NCBI RefSeq assembly: GCF_010183535.1
Contig: NC_071329.1
Span: 9,362,001 to 9,426,000 of the forward strand
Direction: 5' to 3'
DNA from: Caenorhabditis remanei
Taxonomy: Eukaryota; Nematoda; Chromadorea; Rhabditida; Rhabditidae
DNA: 64,000 bases
The first letter of the stretch is position 1. Every line of letters begins with the position of its first letter. Of the stretch, positions 27,898 to 40,190 are shown in pieces. The notes under the pieces are model-generated. The model was given only the letters and a program-made list of their open reading frames with translations. It was not told where the DNA came from and made no database searches. The translations under genes were made by a program, and so were the position numbers.

Positions 27898-28158
27898 AAT
27901 CTAGACGGATCTGGTGGGGGGAGATTGTAAACCGACTAGGGGGGCGAATATTGAAGTATACCGAAGAGTTTGGAAAAGCCCCCCATTTCAACTGGTGGGG
28001 GGACAAAATATACTGTTCGCCGTACACAATTGCCCCCCACTAACTCATCGTATGGAATTCGCCCCCATCCAAAAATTAACATGGATTGGGGGGTGATTCC
28101 GACTGATGGGGGGCAATAATGGAGTGGGGGGCGATTCCATACTTTTACCGAAAAACTG

Positions 28159-28770
28159 TGGTGAACGATGGGATTTTTCAATGAAACTTCGTACTTGGAC
28201 ATCTCGGTCTCCATCATCATACTGCGAAATGACAAAGTTTTAAAATTTCTCGACGTTTCTGCATTCATAGCCTCCACAGTTAATACTATTTTTGCTTTGT
28301 AAATCATCTATTGGAATTTTGAATCAATTTTGTGGATACTTTCCTTGTACATTCCCCTTGTTCCAATGTTGCCATGCTACATTCAATCGAAATCTCTGTT
28401 AAAGGGTCAACTGATTATTCTGATTTATGCCTCACTGTAACTATTGAACTTTATATTTACCTTGTTTGATCTTGAGATGAGAGTTCTTGAAAATACATGG
28501 CTCCACTATTTTAGAACCACATAAAGTTTAATATCAAGTTCCAAATTATAGAGTACATTGAGATCCGAATTACTCTAATTCCTAGGTTCCTTAATGTTGC
28601 ATCGTAAAGAAACTACGACTGAAACCAAACTTTAGATATAAGATAACTTGAATCAAATGGCAAAAGATCAATCCTAAAACTAAAGTATTCTATCTCTTAT
28701 TCCTCTTCTTTTTTCTCATCTTCACATCAAAAATTCCACAATTTCAGGTGAGATAAGAGACTGAAATGTG
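28159..28770. other. Intergenic, upstream of the Ly6-like gene
   Basis: AT-rich, no coding signal. It contains the promoter of the next gene and a TTTCAG acceptor at 28743-28748 just before its ATG. Confidence 0.55.
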
Positions 28771-29636
28771 ATGAGGCAGTCGACGTGCCATCTCTTTTCA
28801 CTTCTTCTTCTCCTTATTCTAGTATTCATTCCATTTGGTGATGCATACAAAAACTATGAATCGAGCCGAAGCCGACAAGCTGTTGGTTATCACGTTGACA
28901 ATGGTTCGTCCCTTTACTTTCATACTAATCGATCCTTCCTTTTGTTCAGTAATGAAACTTCGTTGTCATCAATGTAATCAACCACATGACTGTGCAACCG
29001 GAGTCTGTTATGGTGACATTTGTGTCAAGTCTCTTGTGAATAACCATTATGTAAGCAAAGGATGCGAGAATTTAACGTAAGTTTTCTTAGAATCCTATCT
29101 TTCACTAGATTTGCAGTTTTTGGATATTGATGTTCAAAAGAAATCAGGAGGCATAAAATGTTTCATTTTCAGGATCTCGAGCAGTGTTTATGAACCACAT
29201 CTCAAAATGAGAACATATTGCAAAGAGGAAGAGGTTAGTTGAATACTGTTTGTTGTGGCGTGAACTAGCAATGGCCTAGCCTAGTGAACGTATAACCCTG
29301 AGGTCACACGTGGCAAGAAGAACTGCCTATATAAGACGTAGAGAACTCTTAGTTGTTGATCCCCACCATGTAATAAATGGTTTTATAAGTCCCTTCTCCC
29401 GCCACCTAAGGACATAACACTGTTTAAAGTTCTGTCACTTCCAGACTATCTCTGATTGCGTCCCCCCATTTAACACCATTTTAATAAAAAGAAAAGATAA
29501 TGATTATCAATATTTTCAGGTTCTGGGAGTGGACACGATCAATTGTTACTGTCGAGATGCTGATTTTTGTAATTCCTCCCCTTCCTTCGCTCTCTCATCT
29601 TTACTCTATTTCTTTGCTCTCTTTTTACGGTTATAA
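28771..29636 (+). CDS. Ly6/uPAR-like GPI-anchored protein
   Basis: Four exons (28771-28903, 28950-29076, 29173-29233, 29520-29636) give 145 residues. Residues 1-25 are a signal peptide (LFSLLLLLILVFIPFGDA). The mature part has ten cysteines in the three-finger order: LRCHQCNQPHDC, CYGDIC, KGC, TYC, and the closing CYCRDADFCN. CxxxxxCN is the hallmark end of Ly6/uPAR domains. After CN come a short Ser-rich linker and a hydrophobic tail (about 130-145), as expected for GPI attachment at the cell surface. C. elegans has a family of these related to ODR-2. I cannot assign an ortholog. All splice phases agree. Confidence 0.87.
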
Positions 29637-30229
29637 TCATTGTCCGTCATCTCAATTTTTTCACATTCTCATTGTCTTTCACTATTCATCCCTCTTATAT
29701 ATTTATAGAATAATGCCAACAAATATAAATTGTTTATTAAGTATACTTAAAATCAATCAACTTCAAAAGTTGACCATGGCAATCGAAACTAATCATGATG
29801 ATGTAGTCGTGAGAATAGAAAGAAAGAAATGATGATTTTGAACTGCTCCATTATTAAAGTCTAAAAAGACGGATAGATAAATAAGAATGCAATCAGAGGG
29901 TACAAAGTGTTACAAGATGGTAAGAAATATAACAGGTGAGGTGAGTATCTCGTCAGCGGGGAGAAGCACAGGGGCGACTCGAGAAGTTGTCAGAAGTCAT
30001 GAGAACGGGGAGAATTGATAGTCATGAAAACGGGGAAGTGTGAGCTATGAAAGAGGCATTTTATGATTTGAATCAATGGCGGCCCACGCCGAGTCAGGGG
30101 GAAAAGCGTAAAAGAAAAGTTTAAGATGGAAAATGGCAATTAGGGGGTAATATTAGGTAAAGATGAATAAACGAGAAACTGAATAAAAGCATTATGGGAA
30201 TGGACATCCCTTGAATCTGTAAAATTCTT
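29637..30229. other. Intergenic between convergent genes
   Basis: Holds the 3' ends of the Ly6-like gene and of the next minus-strand gene. No other signal seen. Confidence 0.6.
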
Positions 30230-32772
30230 CTAATGGCGGTTAACCGAGGAAAATGTTTGACGTTTCGCATTGATACGTTTGAATGTTTCTGGATCACTGG
30301 CGGAAAATGCAGCTATGAAACGGGGATTTTGCCACAGATCCCAAATTAGTTGCTCTGTTCCACATGAACACGGATCGGCGTTTGTATCAGAGCCTGATGG
30401 TGTTGTTTCTACTCCATTTTCAGCTGCTGGTGTTGTCATCAAGATTTCATTGGAATGTGGCATCATTCTTTGATAAATTGGAAGATCTACGTGAGGAAAA
30501 CCAAACCTAAAACGAAATAATTCGTGTTTTTCCACCCAACGCTTGAAACTTACGAAAAAGATCCACTGTATGTATTGGTGTTTGATGGAGGCTCGAAGCT
30601 TGACCAACAATTTGTTTGCTCTTCTACTGGCTCATTAACATCTGACTTCAAACCAGGTGAAGATGCTTCCGACTGAGTATTGCGTAAATCACTGACAACT
30701 CCTGAATTCGCGACGCTTGAAGTAGATGGTTGCGAAATGGTTGCTCCAAGTTCGTTGAAGAAAACGTCACCAGATGGAGAGAAAGCCGAATTGAGGGGGC
30801 CAAATCCAGGGTGAAACATGTTTTCGTTTGAGAAGAATGATGTCGGTTCATCAGGTTTACTCTCAGCAGGAGTTCCACTCCAAACTGATGATCCCATCCC
30901 GTTTGTAGAACGTGAGATAGCAGAAGTTGGAAGAATGGATCTATACTCATTTTGGAAGTCCATTGCATAAGATAATGCGGAAACCGAGAGACCCGGTGGA
31001 ACTTGAAGACCTGGTGGTGGTTCGAGTCCCGGCGGTGGTGGTGGCATAGCTGAAGGCTGTTGAACTTCTGTTTCAGTGATAACCTCCGGGTAATTTTCCT
31101 TTTCATCCTCTCCAGTTACGGATGGGAAATCTTGAACTGATGGCTGAGTATTGGGGGTTCCGAGATTTTTCAAGTTCCAGCAATTCTTTGTTGGAGGCGG
31201 AGCAGCTTGAACTCTCTTGGCTGGTTCGGGAGCCACTTTCTTTGTCGGTGTCGGTTGCTGAAAAATTGTATCATAACTTCATTCACTTTACGTATGCACT
31301 TACCTCATACGATGGTGGAAAATGCTTAACTAAGCTTCCGTTGTGAACTAAATGCGTTTTCGGCAAGCGTTCAACTTTTTCCATTGAAGTCACCAGAACA
31401 CATCGCATTGCATGTCTTCCGTGACGCTCCTGGGCATAATAAGTGATACGAACGAGTGTTCCAGCATCCGGAATATTTCCTGAGTTCAGATCAATCACTT
31501 TTGCGAAAGCACATCTTTTGCGCCCGTTCTCATCATTCTTTTGTAAGAAGATGCTTGGATTTTCAGGTCCATCAACTATTGAGTGAATCTTCCAATTGTC
31601 TTCAGTTCTCAACATTCGTGAGTTTTCATCAAAGACATCATCGAATTCATGCTCTTCGCAAAGTGAAGCTCCACATGCTACCCATGGGATATCGTCATGT
31701 TTTCCATTGTAAGCAATCTCCAAATGAACTGGAGTGAAAGGAAGGGGTTTCGATGCTTGAATGTATCTGTCACCACAGTTCCATGGAACGTAAATTCTTC
31801 CGACATGATCATTCCATGCCCAACCAGCTTTCCCATGTGATACTTTGTTAAACACGGCACTGATACTCATTGTAAGCGGACCTAGCTTTCTGATTTGATA
31901 TACCTGTAAACGATGGATAATTAGAAAAATGAAAAGTTAATTATATTACCGATCCCATATCCTCTGGATTACTTCCCATCAACTTGGATGTCTTAACATC
32001 AGACACTCTGCGGCCGTCAAACGTCATGAAGCGCCCCGGTGTCATCCATGTTTCGTACAGGGATGGAGCAAACTCGACGTTCTGACATGTGGGTGACGTC
32101 ACCGATACCACAAAAGTATCAGAAACATCATAAATTACGCCCCACTGACTTTTAACAAATTCTACAGATTGATGATCCGATTGTCGTTGAACCGCATTAG
32201 GTGCTCCTAACTTCTTCATTTGTGGCGATTGATGAATATCCAAGTGAGCAGGTGGTAAATTGGCTAGTTTCCGATTGTCATCAAAAATAGCCCAAGCCAC
32301 ATATTTGCATCCATGGGACTCTTCTTGTCGGAACATATAGACGTGATATGGTTTATCAACAATTGCACCGTTCCCGTACCAACATGCTCCGTTTACAGTT
32401 CTTGTTGAAAAAGGAACAAACACTTTGGCAGTTTTTCCATTAATTGCAACATGTGCAAACTTTAAATTTTCATCAACATAAGATAAAGTTCCATATGATT
32501 GAAGAAGATCGGAAGGCCGAATAGCAGCCACCGCACAATATCTACCATTTTGAAGTTGAGCAGAGAAAATTATATGATCACCATGCTGGAAAATAGTAAA
32601 TTGTTTAGGTATTCGAATGTTTTCCACTTACTTCAGGCTCATAATACTTCTTTTCATAATTCAACCGAAGTGCACTATCAGGTAAATCAACTAATCGTCC
32701 TTGTGTTTTTTCCACAATGACACACGCTCTACCGGTCTTTCGAACATCTCCTTCGCCTAAAATCTTTGACAT
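30230..32772 (-). CDS. Unrecognised 785-residue protein with repeated beta-rich modules
   Basis: Five exons (32772-32632, 32585-31950, 31903-31304, 31257-30554, 30506-30230) join in frame. There is no signal peptide or membrane segment. Residues 50-460 contain at least three loosely similar segments of about 100 residues with the pattern G-x-L/V-x-Y-V...V-x-V-P-F/W, such as YGTLSYVDENLKFAHVAING, KVFVPFSTRT, WGVIYDVSDTFVVSV and GRIYVPWNCGD; these may be small beta-barrels. The C-terminal 320 residues are disordered, Ser/Pro-rich, with three PPGL words (PPGLEPPPGLQVPPGL) and short aromatic motifs like NCWNLKNLG and NCWSSFEPPS. Together this looks like an intracellular RNA- or granule-associated scaffold, but that is a guess. 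I do not recognise the family. Confidence 0.85.
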
Positions 32773-34932
32773 TCTTCAACTATTCAGTGCGATGCTGTAA
32801 AACAAAAGTTGGATTGAGTTTAAAACAAAAGCAAAGGAAACACGAAACGAACAAAAGAAAGTAAGGTATGTGAAGAAAGAAATAATATTAAAATCGATGA
32901 GAAGGCGAATTCTGTGAGATATGAGATAAAAGGAGAAGGGAGATGAGCAGATGTGAGAACAACCGTCTGTCGACCACCACATCGTAACGAGCAGTTCAAA
33001 AGAATGTGAGATTGGAGAGAGTGCACGACAGCGATACAATCTACTTTCGAGCATGCAAAAGGTTGATGTGGGGAAAACGAAAGAGGCAGATGTAACTTTC
33101 TGCTTTAGAAAATGTTGGTTATCGATTATGTACTAGCGCTACCAAAAACTGATAACTCGAAATTTACAGCTGTCTTTTTGTGTCAAGAAGCCACGAAGTG
33201 ATCAAGCTTGTTAGTCACTTCTGCTCGAAAAATCGAGATTATTGCTTCGTGTCGAAAATTATAGGTGTGTAACTCGACGATGTCTTGTGAAGAGAGGAGA
33301 ACTGGGAAAGGCGGCAGAGAGTGAGCTGAATGAATGAAAAATGTGATTCTGGCAAAAATATATTCGAATAAGGCGGGGCAGGTGATATATGGGGCGGAGA
33401 ACTGTTGCCAAGACAATCAAACCCCTAGGGGAAATGAGTATACGACAATAAGAGACATGTGATACAAATGAAAAAAAGAAAGAGAGAGGATAATGAAGAG
33501 AAAGAAAATGAGCGGAAGTAATGTAAAAGCGATAGATAGGTACGGGTGTCAATCCGATAGATATATAAATTCGAATTATTTAAAACAAATTAAAATGTTT
33601 TTATTCCAATTGGTACCAAGAAAAAGAGGAAGAAACAAATGAAATCAACAACACATCAACAAAGATAATAACGCAAATAGGAGGTGAACGAAAAGAAAAA
33701 TGATAGAATATGAGTAACAAAAACACTGGTGAAATTGGTGGTGAAGATGTTGAACCCTGAAAACAAAGCTATGAGAAAAATCGAGGTGTTAGGAACAGGG
33801 CACATAGCGCTAAATTCAATCAACTTTCGATAAAATTAAGAGTGTTCTTTTACTGATAACGTAAGTTTTGATCGATAGGTTCATATTTTGTGATGACACA
33901 CAAAATAATCAAAGGTCACACTTCAGTCTTACTGAAGATTTTGATACGTGACAATTCAACGTCGTGGTAAGTTCGATTCAAGTATAATATAATCAACTTT
34001 TTCCGAATTTTTTTTTCCTACAAGAGTAATCTCAGTAGTTTTCAAAAACTCGTTAATCTAAATGGCCGTACCAAGATTATTTTCTGAAACGCGCCAAAAA
34101 TCGAATGTTATACTGGATGGAGAGAAATTGATAAAAACGTATACAACTTGAAACGAAAAACGACTGCTTATCAATTTGTGTCAGAGGCCTGGCATTTTCA
34201 CCGCCGCTTTCTTTTTGGTATAACACTGTCAGAGAACCACATTACAAGAAACAACAATAAATTAAAAACATGAGCTGTATAAAATAACTTCCTTTTTGTG
34301 AAATGTCTCAATGTAAATACTTAATGGTATGGCATGTGAATGTATTGCTGAAAATGTTCCTCTTGGAAGTTGAATATATTCTGGTTCTGAAGTCTAATAA
34401 CACAATAAACTGAGTGCTATAAAGCCAATATGAACGACTGGAGGAAGAGGTCAGTTAGACTAAAATGGAAAGTAGCAGGTGGTTGGGGCTCTAGTCGTTC
34501 GGAGGGACGGACACGCATAAAAAATAGGACACTCCCACACGATGGTGGTGCCAGACCTCGCGCACATATTGCATGGGTCGAAAGAAGAGGAGCGCAATGA
34601 GCGATGGAAAGATGCTGTCCTCTTTTGATGAGTATAACGAAAAGGACGGCTTGCTCAAGAGACAAAGAGTCATAACAAGACTCATAAATTAGGTGTAGAA
34701 AAACAAAGTTCAATTCAAGTATAGATTGTGTACATATGTATATTGGCACACACTTTCGTCGTATAGAGGAGAGATATGGATATTCGAGTTCACGCTTAGT
34801 TGTATTTATATGACAAGGAACGAAAGTAATGCAGCAAGCTCATTAGCTCATTGAAACGTGATGTGTATTGCGCGTGATATATGTTTCACATCAAACTCGA
34901 ATTTTCATATCACTGAACATTCAACTTACACA
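32773..34932. other. Intergenic
   Basis: About 2.2 kb. It contains the promoter of the 785-residue gene and the 3' side of the Sas10/UTP3 gene. An AATAAAAA signal for the minus strand lies near 33600. Open frames at 33.2-33.5 and 34.4-34.7 kb lack splice or start context. Confidence 0.5.
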
Positions 34933-37900
34933 TCAGGCAATGAGCTTGGTTGATTTGATTGTCGAAGCACGGATTCCACTGGTTTCTCCAGAATATTTCT
35001 GCATTTCGCGTCGAACGTTTCCAATTTGCGACTTGACACGTTTTTCGATAGCGTGCACCTTGCGTCGATTCTTCGTCTGAAAACAAAAATGTATATATTC
35101 GAACAAAAATGAGTCAGGAGACAATGACAGACGATAGGAAGCGAGAAAAACGAGGTCACTTCTACAATGTTGTGATAAGCGTTCCACGGTAGATTTCCCA
35201 ATAACTAATCAGTTCGAGTAGGATATTGACAAAATAAAACGATTTCCGTTTACTTAAAACTCCGAATAGCGCTTTGTCAGTAAGATAAAAACGTAATGGA
35301 AAAGTGCTTATTAGCCAAAAACCCGAGCATCATTATTTTTCTCAGTTTTTGCTATCGTAAAATAAATATGACACTAAGACAATAGTTTCAGACGTTTAAA
35401 ACACAAAATAGCTCGAAATGATGGATTATGATTGATCGAAAGCTAATACTATGCAGGTGTGATATCAGGCATTTTCATTTTCGTCTGAATTTCTGAGCAT
35501 GCATGCGAGCGGGATTCGGGTGAGGCAAAGAAATAAGTAGACTTCGTCACTCAATTACTGGTTGCGGTGGTGATACCAACACTTCTTTCTTTGCCTGTGG
35601 TTTACACTTTCAAGAGCGGATGAATGGTAGTATATTTATGTTTATCCCAGGAACTGGGGAGACTACTTACGTAGAACAATTTTTTTGAATTTAAGTTAAT
35701 AAAAAACACCTCGTAACATCAATCTACAAATGTTCACTTTCGGCTGTAAGAAATCACTGAAAAGGAAACGGTGCTTCAAAAAACCTGCGACTATCGATAT
35801 CTACGTTCTCATTATAAAAATCATGATTCTTTTGGTACTCAGTTACCTTGCTAGTCTTTGCCTTCTTCTTTCCTCGGCGTTCAGCGTATTCACGATTTTT
35901 GGAAATTTTGTCCGTCGCTTTTCGTTTTTCATCCGCATCCATAGGAGTGAAGTAGGGATTTCCAGACGAAATTTTAGTTGATTCTTCATCTTCGTGATTC
36001 TGAAATTCATTATTAGTAAAATAATACTGAATGCGAGATTATTAGAAATAGGTCTCAAAACTATCGAAAAGGGAAGAAAAGTCGGTGAAGTAGAGATGAA
36101 CGGAATTATGAAACACAATGTAAGGAAGAGAAAGCTTACGTTATTCATTAATGCTCCGAACGTCTTCTTGGAGAGTTGCACATCTCCAACCTTGGATATC
36201 AACTCCTCCATATTTTCTGGATTGGCCTCTGCCCATTTCTTAAGCTCATCCAGATGATCTGAATTGGCATGCATAAAATCTTCGCATTCCACGATTTTCT
36301 GAAAAAAAAAGATTAGAAAATATAGAAATATGTGAATACCTTCTCGAGACGTTTCAGAGCTTCAACAACAGGGTGAATATCGACGAGCGGATCTTCGAGC
36401 TTCTCCTTTGATAGTTGTTTAGCCCGAAGATTCAAATAGAAGGCTGTGTTCATGAGATACCTGAACAACCATGTTAGAAAGCATATGGCAGAAATTAAAA
36501 TCTTACGAAGCGTATGTCTGGGCGACATAAACCAACTGTGATCGTAATGCGCATTTTGGAATTTGCTTAATTACATTTTCAAGCGGCTTAACGACGAGAT
36601 CGAAGATTCGTTTCTGGAAAGTAACAGTTGGGAAAACATAACATGTCAGGGAAAGTTGAGGAAGGGTGAGAATGAGAAGATAACATGAAAATTACAATGT
36701 TATCAGGCAAAAAGGAATAGGTCACGAGCTCCGGAAACAGCTGTATGAGACTGACATTTTAACATTAGAAAATAACGATTTTCTCTTGGTTTTAAAACAA
36801 TGAAAGAAGAAATCGATAAAGAGAAAAAACAATCAATTCCTGTCGTAATATCTTCAATTTTGTCTCAGTGAATCACGAAATGATCAGGTTAACAGAAACA
36901 AGAAAACATGAGGGATTCTTATTATGAATACAAGAATACGTAAAGAACGTAACTGTAAGCCAGCAGATGGAACTTCTGATGCTTCAGACACCAGAAGAAC
37001 ACTTTGCTTTCGCTTTTTAATGTTCACACATAACGGTCTGATGAGGAAGGTTTCCATCGTTTCAATTGTGTGTTTTGTCTGTTGAAAATCATCGTTTGAA
37101 GCTAATCGTCCAGCATCTCAGGCTGAGAAGACAACCCGTTTTTGACGTAATCATGTGGCGATTGCGCGACTCGAAGACCGTTTATCTACTAGCCATCGAT
37201 GCTTCGTTGAGAAAGAAAAGAACAGTTAGTGAAAGCGGGAAGAGAGAACAGGGAAATTTAACCTTGACGGCGATACGAATCACATTGTGATAGCTAGCGA
37301 AAAAAAAACGATTCGAAAACTTTCAACATTACATTGACGATCAACTGAACTGATTTTTTTTTAAATAACACAGGGAAGTAACTGGAGAGATCGCACAACA
37401 AAACATGATAATATTGGAAGTGACTTACTCTAGCTTCAAACTGTTGCAGAACTTTCACAATTTTTTTGTTCTTCTTTTTAGCGTTTTCTTCGTTGAACTC
37501 AAGAGAAGTTTCAATCTGTAAATGTTTATTACGACAAACTGCTGAAGTTAAATCACGCACTTCCACGGTTTCTTCTTTTTCATTCTCAACTTCCTCTTCA
37601 TCGTCGAACAATTCAGCGATAGCTGCAGTTGATTTGTCAATTTGTTTCTGCCGTGTTAAAGCATCTTCTTCTTCTAGCTGAGCATCTTCCATTTCTTCTT
37701 CACGCATTCCTCCCCAATCTTTATCAACAAATCCAGTGCCATAAAAATCTTTTCTTTTCCTTCCCCATTTGTTATCCGTGATATCTGAAACATTTCAATA
37801 CGAAATTAAACTTCAGAAAATGCATTTACCGTTGACATCATCATCATCAAAGTCAGATCCATCATCCTCACTGCTGTCTGAAGCTTCAGCTTCAACATTG

Positions 37901-38105
37901 AGAACTTCTTCTGGGCGTCCAAACGCTTTTCTTTTATGAAGAGCACCCTTCTCGATCTTTCTATCGTTGTTGTGAAATGTGTTGATCTCGTCAATCAGGT
38001 CTTCGTTGTCATCTTCGTGAGTGATATGTGACGATCTGAATAAATTCTTATGTAATTTATTTGGAGAGCACTTTAAACTTACGCTTTCCCTTTCCTTGTA
38101 GACAT
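34933..38105 (-). CDS. Sas10/UTP3-type small-subunit processome protein
   Basis: Eight exons (38105-38083, 38035-37830, 37784-37429, 36613-36507, 36460-36340, 36298-36140, 35999-35847, 35076-34933) give 422 residues. The N-terminal third is acidic (EASDSSEDDGSDFDDDD, then TDNKWGRKRKDFYGTGFVDK). The centre (about 185-290) fits the Sas10/C1D helical region, with SYLMNTAFYLNLRAKQL and HPVVEALKRLEK. The C-terminus, KNRRKVHAIEKRVKSQIGNV then EMQKYSGETSGIRAST, is the conserved Sas10 C-terminal motif (K-x-R-x-Y-x-G-E-x-S-G-I-R). Yeast and human UTP3/Sas10 work in nucleolar 18S rRNA processing. A 45-bp in-frame stretch in exon 3 (GTGCGT...TTACAG) could be spliced out, removing 15 residues. It is divergent from cyn-11. 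Confidence 0.9.
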
Positions 38106-38676
38106 TGTGTGGAAATCTGAATATTGAATTGTTATGAGAATGAGTGAACAACGACAGAAGTTGAAGTTTCGCACCGACCGAAAAATGAAGATAGATTTAT
38201 ATTTTTCAAGAAATCAACCTAAATTTAAGTAATTTTCAGTGAATTTTTTTCAGAAAGAATCAGAAAACCCAGGTTCACTAGTATCGACATAGTTTATCGA
38301 TTTGCAGCATCTCTTTTTTACAAAAAAGTTCAAGTTTAAGGTGAATTTAGAAAAAAAATACGCGAAAAATTACAATGAGGCAGGGTTTTAGGGGCGGGGT
38401 TTCTCGTTAGCAAATAGTAGGCACACTTTTTCTTTTCTTTTTCCTGGTGTCGGCCCGTTTTTTTTTCTTCGTCAGTAATTTTAAATACCGTCGTTTACAA
38501 CTCTTGAAAGTAATATTCATTTATTTATTGAAACACTTTATTTATTGAAAAACGAAAAAAAGTTTTTCGAACCTTTAAAGAAAAATTAACTGGTTATGTT
38601 TCGGCACTGTTTCGAAATTGGTTGTTTTCGCGCAGTTTTTAGATCGAAAATTTCTAACGTTGAACGTAATTTCAGG
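38106..38676. promoter_or_regulatory. Divergent promoter of the UTP3-like gene and cyn-11
   Basis: A 571-bp gap between two ATGs facing away from each other. It ends in an AATTTCAG acceptor just before the cyn-11 ATG, so cyn-11 has a trans-splice site or a 5' intron. The middle holds short T-runs and A-runs typical of nematode housekeeping promoters. Confidence 0.6.
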
Positions 38677-39780
38677 ATGACCGAATACGACAAGTTTGCC
38701 GAGCAACTACGCCACCCTGATAACCCGATTGTCTTCCTCGAGGTAACAGCTGGAGGAGCACCAATAGGAACCATCGTTGTGAGTTTTCAACTACTCCAAA
38801 TTTTTAACGGTATTGAGCCTTAATTTTTTCAGATCGAACTATTTTCCGATGTGACTCCTAGAACAGCAGAAAATTTCCGTCAGTTCTGCACTGGCGAATA
38901 TAAAAAGGACGGCGTGCCAAATGGATACAAGAATTGTACATTCCATCGTGTGATCAAAGATTTTATGATCCAAGGAGGCGATTTCTGCAATGTAATCTCT
39001 ATTTTATGTGTTTCGTTTATTATTTTGTATGTTTCCAGGGAGATGGAACAGGTCTCATGAGTATCTACGGTTCGAAATTCCGTGACGAAAATTTCGAGCT
39101 GAAACACACTGGACCAGGAATGCTTTCCATGGCTAATGCAGGATCTGATACTAACGGATGCCAGTTTTTCATCACATGTGCGAAAACAGACTTTTTGGAT
39201 AACAAACACGTCGTTTTCGGTAAGGTTTTCATTCCAAAAAACAGAACAATTCAAGAGTTTATCAGATTTTATAGATTAAGTTATGGGTAGGTAGATTTTT
39301 GCAGCACAAAGAATGAAGAATATGGGTTGTGGTTGTGATAAATATCCCCAAGATCGTTAGTTCTCCATCCCAATTGTCTGAAAAGTGTCAAGTTTGAATT
39401 GTTTGAAAAGGGGAACCAACTGATAATGCTGATGATACATTGATGGTGAAATAGTTGTTGTCTTGTACTGATTATACGGATTCATTCCATATAACATGGG
39501 CAGCAAAGTCTGCATAGAAATAAAATTCAAGAACAGCAGAATAAGTACGAGAATGCGTGTCATATTATGTTATCAACTAGATCTTATTCAAATCGTCATC
39601 ACCTTTTTATACAAGATGAAGCTGGTTGATGACGCCATAAGATCTCAGATGACCGGTCATTTTATTGCAGGACGAGTACTCGATGGCATGCTGACGGTCC
39701 GCAAGATCGAAAATGTTCCAACTGGAGCGAATAACAAACCAAAACTGCCAATTGTGATCGTACAATGTGGACAACTCTAA
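38677..39780 (+). CDS. cyn-11: Cyclophilin H-type peptidyl-prolyl isomerase
   Basis: Four exons (38677-38778, 38833-38991, 39039-39219, 39671-39780) give 183 residues, the length I recall for C. elegans CYN-11 (T01B7.4). The catalytic cyclophilin residues are present: [16 protein letters not shown] (Phe-His-Arg about 71-73), [20 protein letters not shown], and HVVFGRVLDG. The N-terminal extension [12 protein letters not shown] and the [10 protein letters not shown] insert are typical of cyclophilin H, the U4/U6 snRNP-associated isomerase acting in spliceosome assembly. A polyadenylation signal is at 39818. Intron 3 is unusually long (451 bp) and carries an antisense ORF. The downstream rab-21 start is 436 bp away. 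Confidence 0.95.
39357..39563 (-). CDS. Small secreted protein nested antisense in cyn-11 intron 3
   Basis: A single open frame of 68 residues lies wholly within intron 3 of cyn-11, on the opposite strand. It starts with a strong signal peptide, [20 protein letters not shown], and continues as a Tyr/Gln/Pro-rich mature part ([22 protein letters not shown]) ending in IGMEN. A TATAAAAA box lies 41 bases before the ATG. No cysteines and no dibasic processing sites are visible. Small secreted genes nested in introns are common in nematodes. I do not recognise it. Signal peptide, TATA box and placement together support a real gene. Confidence 0.6.
   Translation of the reverse strand: MTRILVLILLFLNFISMQTLLPMLYGMNPYNQYKTTTISPSMYHQHYQLVPLFKQFKLDTFQTIGMEN
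39604..39611 (-). promoter_or_regulatory. TATA box of the nested ORF
   Basis: TATAAAAA on the minus strand, 41 bases upstream of the nested ATG, inside cyn-11 intron 3. Confidence 0.5.
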
Positions 39781-39817
39781 ACTAACCAATTTCTTGTTAT
39801 TTTGATCTCTGTTTCAC

Positions 39818-39823
39818 AATAAA
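39818..39823 (+). terminator. cyn-11 polyadenylation signal
   Basis: AATAAA, 38 bases after the cyn-11 stop codon, followed by a T-rich stretch. Confidence 0.65.
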
Positions 39824-39927
39824 TTATTCTTCTTTTTCCTCATTCTGTTCTGTTTTAGAAACAGTTTCAAACTGTCGTTATATTTTCACCTCTTTGATGT
39901 TTTCCATTGTTTCACTTGGTTTTTATC

Positions 39928-40190
39928 AGACTTGCAAAATATCGGCCGGGCAAATTTCTCTACCGGCCCGGCCCGGAACCAAAAAATGTGCACTATTTTT
40001 TCAAATTTTCAACAAAAATGGTCAACAATCCTATATAAGCTTGTGTTTTATCGATATGTAAAAACATAGTCGAAAAATCGGAAAAAATCGAAAAAAAAAA
40101 TTCAAATTTTCAAATTTTTGTACTGCAGTATACTGTGACCCGGGCCGGACCGGTGAAAATTCTCAAATCGGCCCGGCCCGTTGCAAGTCT
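39928..40190. repeat. GC-rich foldback repeat, copy 2
   Basis: The outer ends are inverted: AGACTTGCAA at the left and TTGCAAGTCT at the right. Inside them lie arms of GGCCC/GGGCC words around an AT-rich core. The right arm reads as the reverse complement of the left arm of the copy at 15396. It lies between the cyn-11 polyadenylation signal and the rab-21 start, ending 25 bases before the rab-21 ATG. Confidence 0.82.

Larger units (their letters stand above)
25450..28149 (+). mobile_element. Merlin (IS1016/ISXO2-type) DNA transposon, apparently autonomous
   Basis: The 2,700-bp element is flanked by a perfect 9-bp direct repeat, GAAAAACTG, at 25441-25449 and 28150-28158. Merlin elements are known for 8-9 bp target duplications. 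The termini are inverted and begin GGTAACAGTAT (left) and GGTAAAAGTAT (right, complement), each followed by runs of six C. Further C6/G6 runs recur near both ends in similar contexts; for example, C6-ATC...GTCGG.AAT..C6 occurs at 25465-25493 and inverted at about 28090-28120. Inside are an intact three-exon transposase gene and an array of 170-bp repeats bracketed by long G-runs. Matching duplication, ends and coding sequence make the boundaries secure. Recent activity is inferred. Confidence 0.9.

Noticed and set aside
33888..33945. C/D-box snoRNA-like words (GTGATGA and CTGA)
   Set aside because: Spacing is too short and there is no closing stem.
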